Below, piece by piece: positions 56,086-64,000 of a DNA stretch of 64,000 bases (position 1 is the stretch's first letter; the number at the start of each line of letters is the position of its first letter). The notes beneath the pieces were generated by a model. It saw nothing but the letters and a program-made list of their open reading frames with translations. It did not search any database and was not told where the DNA came from. The translations under genes were made by a program, and so were the position numbers. The stretch spans positions 1 through 64,000 of the forward strand of contig NZ_CP043732.1 in the NCBI RefSeq assembly GCF_014084045.1, read 5' to 3'. The DNA is from Microbacterium esteraromaticum. GTDB lineage: Bacteria; Actinomycetota; Actinomycetes; Actinomycetales; Microbacteriaceae.

Positions 56086-57224
56086 GCCTCCTCCCCCGCT
56101 CGGTAGACCGCGGTGCTGAGGATGCGGCCGTCGACGACCTCTCCGGTCGGGGCGATCACCTCGGCGACGCGCCGCGATCCGTCCGGCTCACGCCGGCAGT
56201 GCACGACGAACGAGATCGATGACGCCAGCGCGGGGGCGATGAACGCGCGGTCGATGTTGCGCCCGGCGAGCAGGGGAAGCAGGGCGAGCTTCTCGAGGGC
56301 CTCGGCCGCCGAATTGGAATGCACGGTTCCCGCCCCCGGCACGCCGGTGTTCAGCGCGAGCACCAGGTCGAGCGCCTCCGCGTCGCGCACCTCGCCGACG
56401 ACGAGGCGGTCCGGCCGCATGCGCAGCGCCTCCTTCACGAGCCGCCGCAGCGTGATCTCGCCCGTGCCCTCGAGACTCGCCTGTCGTCCCTGCAGGGCCA
56501 CGACATCCGGCCCGTCGACGGCGAGCTCGAAGGTCTCCTCGACGGTGATGATCCGCTGCTCGGCCGCGCACTCCGCGAGCAGGGCGCCGAGCAGTGTGGT
56601 CTTTCCCGCGTGCGTCGCACCCGAGACGATGATGCTGCGCCCCTCGTCCAGCGCGTCGAGCAGCAGATCGGCGACATGCCTCGGCACCGATCCCTGCGCG
56701 ACCAGGGCGTCGAGCGAGCGATGCCGCTTCAGGAACTTGCGGATGTTCACCGCCCATGACCCGCGAACGACGTCGGCGATCGCCACATGCAGACGGGATC
56801 CGTCGGGAAGCGAGGCATCGACGAACGGCTGGCTGACGTCCACCCTCCGCCCGGTGGTCTGCAGCATCCGCTCGACCAGGTCGCGGATGAGGGCATCCGT
56901 CAGTTGCAGATCGACGCGATGCGATGCCCCACCCTTCGCCACGAAGACGCTGTCCGGTCCGTTCAGCCAGATCTCCTCGACGTCCGGATCGTCGAGGAGC
57001 GGCTGCAGGGCGCCGAAGCCCGAGACCGACGCCAGCACGTCGCGCACGAGAGCGGCCTCGTCATCGATCATCGCCTCACCGCGCTGCAGAGCGAGATCGT
57101 TGTGCCGCCGCACCTCGAGCTGAGCGATGCGCCGCGCCTCGTCGGGCCGGGCCCCCGGATCGGTGTTCTCGAGGCGCAGGCGCCGGCGCACGCTCTCTGC
57201 GACGGCGACGGCGGGATGGCTCAC
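56082..57224 (-). CDS. tadA: CpaF/TadA-type secretion ATPase
   Basis: A 380-residue type II/IV secretion ATPase powering Flp pilus assembly. It has an N-terminal domain with PLLDDPDVEEIWLNGPDSVF, Walker A SGATHAGKTTLLGAL, Asp-box ITVEETFEL and Walker B RMRPDRLVVGEVRDAEALD. The start is GTG at 57224. It is the first gene of the cluster; the usual CpaE/TadZ gene and prepilin peptidase are not in the window, so the locus is a reduced set typical of actinobacteria. A DnaA-box-like site lies upstream. Confidence 0.88.
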   Translation of the reverse strand: MSHPAVAVAESVRRRLRLENTDPGARPDEARRIAQLEVRRHNDLALQRGEAMIDDEAALVRDVLASVSGFGALQPLLDDPDVEEIWLNGPDSVFVAKGGASHRVDLQLTDALIRDLVERMLQTTGRRVDVSQPFVDASLPDGSRLHVAIADVVRGSWAVNIRKFLKRHRSLDALVAQGSVPRHVADLLLDALDEGRSIIVSGATHAGKTTLLGALLAECAAEQRIITVEETFELAVDGPDVVALQGRQASLEGTGEITLRRLVKEALRMRPDRLVVGEVRDAEALDLVLALNTGVPGAGTVHSNSAAEALEKLALLPLLAGRNIDRAFIAPALASSISFVVHCRREPDGSRRVAEVIAPTGEVVDGRILSTAVYRAGEEA

Positions 57225-57263
57225 GCGGGCATCCTGACAGAGATCCGAAGACGGGCACGGAAG

Positions 57264-57272
57264 TTATCCACA
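57264..57272 (+). promoter_or_regulatory. Perfect DnaA-box consensus TTATCCACA
   Basis: An exact 9-mer match between tadA and tRNA-Leu. It is isolated: no cluster of boxes and no AT-rich unwinding element, so this is not an origin. Confidence 0.45.
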
Positions 57273-57330
57273 GCCGGTCCTCGCACAAGGCGCTGGGCAG
57301 ATCTACGGAAAACCCGACCGACCCGATCGC

Positions 57331-57336
57331 TAGACT
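57331..57336 (+). promoter_or_regulatory. -10 box TAGACT for tRNA-Leu
   Basis: TAGACT ends 9 bp before the mature tRNA 5' end; no strong -35 at the proper distance. Confidence 0.5.
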
Positions 57337-57345
57337 CAAGAGCGC

Positions 57346-57427
57346 GCGGAAGTGGTGGAATTGGTAGACACGCAGGATTTAGGTTCCTGTGCCCCAGGGC
57401 GTGTGGGTTCAAGTCCCATCTTCCGCA
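57346..57427 (+). tRNA. tRNA-Leu (anticodon TAG)
   Basis: Acceptor stem GCGGAAG (57346-57352) pairs with CTTCCGC (57420-57426). The anticodon stem CAGGA/TCCTG encloses loop TTTAGGT with anticodon TAG at 57380-57382. The T arm has GTGGG-TTCAAGT-CCCAT. A class II long variable arm is present, as expected for leucine. CCA is not encoded. It would read CUA and other CUN codons. Confidence 0.97.
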
Positions 57428-57485
57428 CAGCATCCCCCATGCACACCGCCGCAATCGAACGACGGGAACTCTCTTGCTTCACACC

Positions 57486-58250
57486 ATGCTCCAGGCACCG
57501 ACGGCGCTGATCCCATGGCTCGACCCGGCGAACATCATCGAGGGCGCCGGCTCCTGGGCCCTGGCGGTGGTCTGCTTCATCGTCTTCGCCGAGACCGGCC
57601 TGCTGGTCGGCTTCCTGCTGCCGGGCGACACCCTGCTGATCATCTCGGGTCTGCTCACCCACACGAATGACATCTTCGGCGTGAACATCTGGGTGGTCTC
57701 GCTGCTCATCGCCCTCGCGGCATTCGTCGGCGGCGAGGTCGGCTACCTGATCGGGCACAAGGGCGGTCCCGCCGTGTTCGAGCGCAAGGAGTCGGGTCTG
57801 TTCAGCGTGAAGAACGTCGAGCGCACCAATGCGTTCTTCGAGCGCTTCGGCGGGCTGACGATCATCCTCGCCCGCTTCGTGCCGATCGTGCGCACCTTCG
57901 CTCCCGTCGCGGCCGGCGTGGGTCACATGCCGTGGAAGCGATACTCGCTCTACAACCTCATCGGCGCGCTGCTGTGGGGCTTCGGGCTGACCATGGTCGG
58001 CTACCTCATCGCCTACATCCCCTGGATCCGAGACCTGGTCGTCGACTACATCGACCTGATCCTGCTCATCGCCGTCGGGGGCACCGCGATCGTGACCCTC
58101 TGGCACTACCTCGCCGAGCGGTACAAGGCGAAGAAGGCCGCCGCGCGAGGCGACGACGTCGTGACCGACCACGCCGAGGCGAAGGCCCTGCAGCTCGACC
58201 CCGAGGTCTTCGACCGCGCACCCGACCTCGACGGAGACGGCAAGCACTGA
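57486..58250 (+). CDS. DedA family membrane protein
   Basis: A 254-residue DedA/SNARE-associated membrane protein with about five membrane segments. FAETGLLVGFLLPGDTLLII, GGEVGYLIGHKGG and the conserved RFVPIVRTFAPVAAGVGHMP are diagnostic. DedA proteins move undecaprenyl phosphate or other lipids and affect membrane homeostasis. The charged C-terminal tail is about 50 residues. Start is ATG 57486; a TTG at 57474 with GGGA upstream would add four residues (LLHT). It follows tRNA-Leu directly. Confidence 0.88.
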   Translation: MLQAPTALIPWLDPANIIEGAGSWALAVVCFIVFAETGLLVGFLLPGDTLLIISGLLTHTNDIFGVNIWVVSLLIALAAFVGGEVGYLIGHKGGPAVFERKESGLFSVKNVERTNAFFERFGGLTIILARFVPIVRTFAPVAAGVGHMPWKRYSLYNLIGALLWGFGLTMVGYLIAYIPWIRDLVVDYIDLILLIAVGGTAIVTLWHYLAERYKAKKAAARGDDVVTDHAEAKALQLDPEVFDRAPDLDGDGKH

Positions 58251-58337
58251 CGGCCCGGCCGCGCTCTGAGCCGCAAGCGGTTCAGACGCAAGGGTCAGGC
58301 CGCCCGGGGTCGGGCCGCGCGAGTCGACTCGCCTGGA

Positions 58338-59231
58338 TCAGCCTGCCTTCTTCTTCGCGGTCGTCTTCTTCCGCTTGGGCGCGGAGTCCTTCTCGTCCCC
58401 GTCGTCGGCGTCCGTCTCCGACGCCTTGCCGCCGCCCTTGCGTGCAGCCTTGGTGCGCTCGACGCTCGCGCGCAGGGCCTCCATCAGATCGATGACCTCG
58501 CCGCCCTTCTCCGCCTTGCCCTCGTCTCCGAAGGTCTCGGCCACGTCGAAGCCCTCGCCTGCCTCGATCTTCGCGTCGATCAGAGTGCGCAGCTCCTTCT
58601 GGTACTCGTCGACGAACTCCTCGGGGTCGAAGTCGCTCGAATAGCTCTCGACCAGCGCGGCCGACATCTCGAGCTCCTTCTTGCTGATCCTCACGTCCTC
58701 GTCCAGCGCGGGGAACGCCGCCTCGCGCACCTCGTCCGACCACAGAAGGGTCTGCAGCACGAGCACGTCGCCGCGCACACGCAGTGCAGCGAGCCGCGTC
58801 TTCTGCCGCAGCGTGAACCGCACCACCGCCGTGCGATCGGTCTGCTCGAGCGTCTTCCGCAGCAGCACGTACGCCTTCGGCGATTTCGAATCGGGCTCGA
58901 GGTAGTACGGCTTGTCGAGGGTGAGCAGGTCGATCTGCTCTGTCGGCACGAACTCCACCACATCGATCTCACGGCTCTTCTCGGCCGGGAGCGAGGCGAG
59001 GTCGTCCTTCGTGAGCACGACGGTCTGTCCGTCGTCGACATAGGCGCGGTCGATGTCGGAGTACGCGATGACCTTGCCGCACACCTCGCAGGTGCGCTGA
59101 TAGCGGATCCGACCGCCGTCCTCGTCGTGCACCTGGTGCAGCGGCACGTCGTGGTCCTCGACGGCCGAGTACACCTTCACCGGGACGTTCACGAGTCCGA
59201 ACGTCAGGGCGCCCTTCCAGATGCTTCTCAT
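58338..59231 (-). CDS. ku: Ku family DNA end-binding protein
   Basis: A 297-residue bacterial Ku, which rings double-strand ends for non-homologous end joining. RSIWKGALTFGLVNVPVKVY at the start, then QRTCEVCGKVIAYSDIDR, EFVPTEQIDLLTLDKPYYLE and LRKTLEQTDRTAVVRF mark the Ku core. The C-terminus is lysine-rich (KRKKTTAKKKAG), as in Ku proteins that bind along DNA. The ATG at 59231 precedes the conserved core. Divergent from ligD. Confidence 0.95.
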   Translation of the reverse strand: MRSIWKGALTFGLVNVPVKVYSAVEDHDVPLHQVHDEDGGRIRYQRTCEVCGKVIAYSDIDRAYVDDGQTVVLTKDDLASLPAEKSREIDVVEFVPTEQIDLLTLDKPYYLEPDSKSPKAYVLLRKTLEQTDRTAVVRFTLRQKTRLAALRVRGDVLVLQTLLWSDEVREAAFPALDEDVRISKKELEMSAALVESYSSDFDPEEFVDEYQKELRTLIDAKIEAGEGFDVAETFGDEGKAEKGGEVIDLMEALRASVERTKAARKGGGKASETDADDGDEKDSAPKRKKTTAKKKAG

Positions 59232-59286
59232 GCCCCTAGTGAACACCAGGCGCACCGCCTGCGGCGAGGGGCTTGCGGATGCCGGA

Positions 59287-59292
59287 TAACCT
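59287..59292 (+). promoter_or_regulatory. -10 box TAACCT for ligD (leaderless type)
   Basis: TAACCT ends 6 nt before the ligD ATG with GGCCAC between. Confidence 0.5.
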
Positions 59293-59298
59293 GGCCAC

Positions 59299-61722
59299 AT
59301 GGCATCCGGCGAGCAGGTCGTGCAGATCGACGGCCGCCGCCTGCGCATCACCAACCTCGACAAGGTCGTGTATCCCGAGACCGGGACGACCAAGGGCGAG
59401 GTCATCGCGTACTACTCGCAGATCGCTCCGCTCATGCTGCCCCACATGCGCGGGCGGCCCGTGACCCGCAAGAGATGGGTCGACGGGGTCGGAACCGCGC
59501 AGGCCCCGGCCGAGAGCTTCTTCACCAAGCAGCTGGAAAGAGGCGCCCCTGACTGGATCAGGCGGATGCCCATCGAGCACTCCGACGGCCCGAAGGAATA
59601 CCCGCTCGCCGACGACGTCGCGTCGCTGGTGTGGTTCGCGCAGATCGCCGCGCTCGAACTGCACGTGCCGCAGTGGCGGTTCACGCACTCCGGAGGACGC
59701 GGTCGGCCGGATCGCATGGTGCTCGACCTCGACCCCGGCCCCGGTGTCGGCCTCGCCCAGTGCGCAGAGGTCGCGCGGATCGCGCGGGGCATCCTCAGCG
59801 GCATGGGGCTGGAGCCGATGCCCGTCACCAGCGGCAGCAAGGGCATCCATCTCTACGCCCGGCTGCCGACGACCGACGACGGCACCGGCCTGCAGTCGAG
59901 CGACGAGGTCTCCGCCGTCGCGAAGGAGCTGGCGCGGCTGATCGAGGCCGACCACCCCGATCTCGCCACGCACGTCATGGCGAAGTCCGAGCGCGGCGGC
60001 AGGGTGTTCATCGACTGGAGCCAGAACAGCGCATCGAAGACGACCATCGCGCCGTACTCCCTGCGCGGCCGCTCGCGACCCTGGGTCGCCGCACCGCGCA
60101 CGTGGGAGGAGCTGGACGATCCCGACCTCCGGCACCTCGAGTTCCACGATGTTCTCGAGAGGATGGAGGCCGGGCTCGACCCCCTCGCGTCGCTCGCGCC
60201 GGCCAGCACGGCGCTCACCTCGTACCTCGCGAAGCGCGATGCCGCCAAGACTCCCGAGCCCATGCCGCGGACGGCATATGCAGGCTCAGGCGGCGCACCG
60301 CGCTTCGTGATCCAAGAGCACCATGCGAGCAGGCTGCACTACGACCTGCGCATCGAGCGCGACGGCGTGCTGATCAGCTGGGCCGTGCCGAAGGGCGTGC
60401 CCGAGACGGCGGAGCGCAACCACCTCGCCGTGATGACCGAGCCGCACCCCATGGAGTACCTGACCTTCGAGGGCGAGATCCCGAGAGGCGAGTACGGCGC
60501 GGGCTCCATGACCGTGTGGGACACGGGAACCGTGGCGCTCGAGAAATGGCGGGACGACGAGGTGATCGGTACATTCACCGGCCAGTCAGGAGGGCGACTC
60601 GGGTCGGCCCGCCTCGCGCTCATCCGCACGAGCGGAGAGGGCGAGAAGTCGCAGTGGCTGCTGCACCGCATGATCCCCAAGCCCCATCGCGCGCCTTCCG
60701 CGGATGCACGACCTGAACGACGTCAGGTCCTCGACGCCTCGCCTGCGTCGTTCATCGCGCCGATGCTCTCCGAGTCGGGCACCCCGGGACTCGCGCGTGC
60801 ATTCGGTGAGCCATGGGCCGAGATCAAATGGGACGGCATCCGTGCGATCGGCACCTGGGAGGCGATCGACGGCGCCGATGGTCGCTTCACCCTTCGTGCG
60901 AGAAGCGGCACCGACATCACCGCCCGATACCCCGAGCTGACCGCAGACGGCGCCCCGCACCTGCCTGCGTCCGAGGCGGTGGTCGACGGCGAGATCGTGG
61001 CCTTCGACGACGACGGACGGCCCAGCTTCGCACGACTGCAGAACCGCATGCATCTGACCAGGGGCCGCGAGATCGAACGCGAGGTGGTGCGCACCCCGAT
61101 CGTCTACATGCTCTTCGACCTGCTGCGCCTCGACGGCCACGACCTCACCGACATGCCTCTGCGTCAGCGGCGCGAGCTTCTCGAGCAGCTGGCAGTCGGC
61201 CTCGGCGCCCCGGTGCAGGTGCCGCCGGTGTTCGACGACCTGGAGGCCGCGCTCGACGCGAGCCGCGAGTTCGGCCTCGAGGGCGTGGTCGCGAAGGACC
61301 CCGACTCCAGGTACCGCCCCGGTCGCCGTTCGGGATCGTGGCTGAAGCTCAAGCAGACGCACGCTCAGGAGGTCGTGATCGTCGGGATCAGGCCCGGCCA
61401 GGGCAGCCGCCGCAGCGGCATCGGATCGCTGCTGCTCGCCGTCCCGTCCGGCGACGGAGAGCTGCGCTACGTCGGTCGGGTGGGCACCGGGTTCACCGAT
61501 CGGATGCTGCGCGAGCTGGCTGCGCAGCTCGAGCCGCTCAGAGTGCTGAAGCCGGCACTCGAGGTCCCTTCCCCCGATGCGTCGGATGCCCTGTGGGTGC
61601 GTCCCGAGCTTGTCGGCGAGGTCGAGTTCGCGAACTGGTCGCCCGGCGGCATCCTGCGGCATTCCCGCTGGCGCGGGCTGCGCCCCGACAAGTCCCCCGA
61701 CGAGGTGCGCGTCGAGAGCTGA
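59299..61722 (+). CDS. ligD: Multidomain NHEJ DNA ligase LigD
   Basis: An 807-residue LigD with the domain order polymerase, phosphoesterase, ligase, as in mycobacteria. The polymerase (about 1-295) has VLDLDPGPGV with the metal aspartates and SGSKGIHLYARLP. The 3'-phosphoesterase (about 320-465) has VIQEHHASRLHYDLRIERDG and WAVPKGVP. The ligase (about 485-807) has the nucleotidyl lysine Lys510 in AEIKWDGIRA, then VVDGEIVAFDDDGRPSF, LEGVVAKDPDSRY and WLKLKQTH. With Ku it repairs double-strand breaks. The ATG has TAACCT 6 nt upstream. Confidence 0.95.
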   Translation: MASGEQVVQIDGRRLRITNLDKVVYPETGTTKGEVIAYYSQIAPLMLPHMRGRPVTRKRWVDGVGTAQAPAESFFTKQLERGAPDWIRRMPIEHSDGPKEYPLADDVASLVWFAQIAALELHVPQWRFTHSGGRGRPDRMVLDLDPGPGVGLAQCAEVARIARGILSGMGLEPMPVTSGSKGIHLYARLPTTDDGTGLQSSDEVSAVAKELARLIEADHPDLATHVMAKSERGGRVFIDWSQNSASKTTIAPYSLRGRSRPWVAAPRTWEELDDPDLRHLEFHDVLERMEAGLDPLASLAPASTALTSYLAKRDAAKTPEPMPRTAYAGSGGAPRFVIQEHHASRLHYDLRIERDGVLISWAVPKGVPETAERNHLAVMTEPHPMEYLTFEGEIPRGEYGAGSMTVWDTGTVALEKWRDDEVIGTFTGQSGGRLGSARLALIRTSGEGEKSQWLLHRMIPKPHRAPSADARPERRQVLDASPASFIAPMLSESGTPGLARAFGEPWAEIKWDGIRAIGTWEAIDGADGRFTLRARSGTDITARYPELTADGAPHLPASEAVVDGEIVAFDDDGRPSFARLQNRMHLTRGREIEREVVRTPIVYMLFDLLRLDGHDLTDMPLRQRRELLEQLAVGLGAPVQVPPVFDDLEAALDASREFGLEGVVAKDPDSRYRPGRRSGSWLKLKQTHAQEVVIVGIRPGQGSRRSGIGSLLLAVPSGDGELRYVGRVGTGFTDRMLRELAAQLEPLRVLKPALEVPSPDASDALWVRPELVGEVEFANWSPGGILRHSRWRGLRPDKSPDEVRVES

Positions 61723-61742
61723 CGACGCGGGCCGAGTTCGGC

Positions 61743-62663
61743 TCAGGCGTGCGCCGCCTCGCAGTCGTCGTGGTCGGCGGGCTCGAGCTGGAAGGTCGAG
61801 TGCTCGACGTCGAAGTGGTGCGCAAGGCATCCCTGCAGCTCCTGAAGCAGCTGCGACGAGCCGCCGGCCGCCAGCACCGCCGGGTCGACGGCGACGTGCG
61901 CGGTGAAAACGGGAGCGCCACGGGTCAGCTGCCAGACGTGCACGTCGTGCACGTCGACGACCCCGTCGTACTCCTTCAGGTGCTCTCTGATCTGCGCGGC
62001 GGACATGCCCTTCGGGGCGGATTCCGCGAGCACCGAGAAGACCTCGCGCAGCAGCGATACCGCGCGCGGCAGGATGAGCACGGCGATCAGCAGCGAGGCG
62101 ATCGCATCGGCAGGCATCCACCCCGTGGTGACGATGACGACCGCCGCGACGATGACCATCGCGGAACCGATCAGATCGCCCATCACCTCGAGGTAGGCGC
62201 CTCGCACGTTGATGCTGGTCTTCTGCGCGCGGCTGAGCACCCACATCGCGATCGCGTTGGCGATCATGCCGATGACCGCGACCGTGAGCATGAGAGGACC
62301 CGCCACCTCGATCTCGCCCGGATCGATGAGCCGCTGGATGCCCTGCACCGCGACCACGACCATCAGCACGATGAGGATGATCGCGTTGATCAGGGCCCCG
62401 AACACCTCTGCGCGCTGGTAGCCGAAGGTGCGCCGGTCGTCTGCGGGGCGCGCTGCCACCGCAGTGGCGATCAGGGCGATGACGAGAGCAGACGAGTCGG
62501 TGAACATGTGCGCGGCATCGGCGAGCAGCGCCAGTGATCCCGAGAGGATCGCGCCGATCACCTGCACCACCATGACGGTGGCCGTGAGGGTCAGCGAGAT
62601 CGCCAGCAGGCGCCGGTGGCCGGCGTCGCGGATCCCTCCTGGGGCGGGTGCGTGGTCGTGCAT
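61743..62663 (-). CDS. Cation diffusion facilitator family zinc-type exporter
   Basis: A 306-residue CDF transporter with six membrane helices and a C-terminal cytoplasmic ferredoxin-like domain (VDVHDVHVWQLTRG). The transport site in helix 2 is HMFTD (HxxxD). In helix 5 it is EVMGD, with Glu where many family members have His. Histidines at both ends (MHDHAP and DHDDCEAAHA) suit a divalent metal. Zinc or cadmium efflux is likely; manganese or cobalt cannot be excluded. TAGCCT lies 6 nt before the ATG. Confidence 0.87.
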   Translation of the reverse strand: MHDHAPAPGGIRDAGHRRLLAISLTLTATVMVVQVIGAILSGSLALLADAAHMFTDSSALVIALIATAVAARPADDRRTFGYQRAEVFGALINAIILIVLMVVVAVQGIQRLIDPGEIEVAGPLMLTVAVIGMIANAIAMWVLSRAQKTSINVRGAYLEVMGDLIGSAMVIVAAVVIVTTGWMPADAIASLLIAVLILPRAVSLLREVFSVLAESAPKGMSAAQIREHLKEYDGVVDVHDVHVWQLTRGAPVFTAHVAVDPAVLAAGGSSQLLQELQGCLAHHFDVEHSTFQLEPADHDDCEAAHA

Positions 62664-62669
62664 GACTCC

Positions 62670-62675
62670 AGGCTA
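62670..62675 (-). promoter_or_regulatory. -10 box TAGCCT for the CDF exporter gene (leaderless type)
   Basis: TAGCCT on the minus strand ends 6 nt before the ATG at 62663. Confidence 0.5.
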
Positions 62676-62752
62676 GGCCGGGTCATCACGGCCGAGGGCC
62701 CTTTTCGCCTACTCGGGAACGGTAACGCTTCTCAATTGCGCGAGGCCCGGCG

Positions 62753-63345
62753 CTACAGAGCCGCGAGCAGCGGAATCAGCGCCTGGAAGGCCCGAGCGCG
62801 ATGCGACATGGACTGCTTCTCGGCGTCGGTGAACTCGCCCACCGAGCGCTCCGACGTCGGGTCCTGCCCGTCGGGGATGAAGATGGGGTCGTATCCGAAC
62901 CCGCCGGCGCCGGATGCCCGATGCGCCAGACGCCCCGGCCAGATGCCCTCGACGGTGCGCTCGGTGCCGTCGGCGGCGACCAGCGCGATGGTCGAGTGGA
63001 ACTGCGCTGTGCGATGCGGGTCGGCGACGTCGCGGAGCTGGTCGAGCAGCAGCTCGAGGTTGGCCGTGGCGTCCTTCTTCTGCCCAGCCCAGTACGCCGA
63101 GAACACACCCGGAGATCCGCCGAGCACGTCGACGCAGATGCCCGAGTCGTCGGCGAGCGCCGGCATGCCCGTGTGCGCGAACGCGGCGCGCGCCTTGATC
63201 AGCGCGTTCTGCGCGAAGGTCACGCCGTCCTCGACCGGCTCGGGCCCGTCGTATCCGATGACCTCGAGGTCTGGCCGAGTGGCCGCGACGATCTGCTGGA
63301 ACTCCGCGACCTTATGCGGGTTGTGCGTGGCGAGGACGACGCGCA

Positions 63346-63346
<1 letters not shown>
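62753..63346 (-). CDS. rdgB: XTP/dITP diphosphatase (RdgB/HAM1)
   Basis: A 197-residue nucleotide-pool sanitiser removing non-canonical purine triphosphates. LATHNPHKVAEFQQI at the start, ADDSGICVDVLGGSPGVFSA, TIALVAADGTERTVEG and the C-terminal SHRARAFQAL are typical. The ATG at 63346 shares a base with the rph stop (TGATG); a GTG one codon earlier is also possible. rph-rdgB is a common pair. Confidence 0.94.

Positions 63347-64000
<654 letters not shown>

Noticed and set aside
57264..57272. Replication origin at the DnaA box
   Set aside because: Only one box, no AT-rich unwinding region, and no dnaA, dnaN or gyrase genes nearby.
62664..62752. Possible Zur-like box (TTGAGAAGCGTTACCGTT on the minus strand) upstream of the CDF exporter
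   Set aside because: The match to known actinobacterial Zur palindromes is weak and asymmetric; zinc exporters are also not usual Zur targets.

Overview
The window is dense, high-GC DNA with many 4-bp ATGA/GTGA gene overlaps, a PriA-type HisA, a Ku/LigD pair, a divergent lexA/LysM pair and an infC lacking a normal start codon. All of this fits a Gram-positive actinobacterium of the Micrococcales, most likely a Microbacteriaceae member such as Microbacterium. The genus is inferred from gene order and protein flavour, not from a search. No mobile element, CRISPR array or prophage is visible; this is conserved core chromosome. The one tRNA is tRNA-Leu(TAG).

Layout. 1-470: leader and tandem promoters of an rRNA operon that runs leftward out of the window. 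0.5-5.4 kb: a CoA transferase, tyrS with a DUF4184 membrane protein, and a SatD-family regulator with a membrane partner behind two inverted repeats. 5.4-12.1 kb: arginine operon argCJBDFH. 12.3-15.4 kb: thiamine salvage operon (thiM and a ThiE-ThiD-TenA fusion) under a TPP riboswitch. 15.5-21.2 kb: small oxidoreductases, then pheST. 21.2-26.2 kb: an FGGY sugar kinase and a gluABCD-type amino-acid ABC transporter. 26.3-31.8 kb: a two-component system with a TAXI lipoprotein, an rRNA methyltransferase and infC-rpmI-rplT. 31.8-36.6 kb: DUF1844, a lipoprotein, SseB and hisCBHA, in which hisB carries a one-base frameshift. 36.6-41.2 kb: LysM/lexA SOS pair and a GAF regulator divergent from a flavin monooxygenase. 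41.2-46.5 kb: metFE and an S9 peptidase. 46.5-52.8 kb: ftsEX-smpB, a DUF2510 membrane protein, prfB and an MFS transporter. 52.8-57.4 kb: tad-type pilus locus and tRNA-Leu. 57.5-64 kb: DedA, ku/ligD, a zinc-type cation exporter, rdgB and the 3' part of rph.

Themes. Translation is well represented (rrn promoters, tyrS, pheST, infC, rpmI, rplT, prfB, smpB, tRNA-Leu, rph), as are amino-acid and cofactor biosynthesis (arg, his, met, thiamine, a PNPOx-family protein). About fifteen genes have a TANNNT box whose last base lies 6-8 nt before the chosen start codon and no Shine-Dalgarno, the signature of leaderless mRNAs. This rule also settles several start codons (tyrS, pheS, hisC, MFS).

Most useful second looks: the hisB frameshift; the SatD/membrane-protein pair with its inverted repeats; the direct repeat between the TAXI two-component operon and gluABCD; the GAF regulator/monooxygenase operator; the ThiE-ThiD-TenA fusion; and infC with an AUC start and a structured leader.
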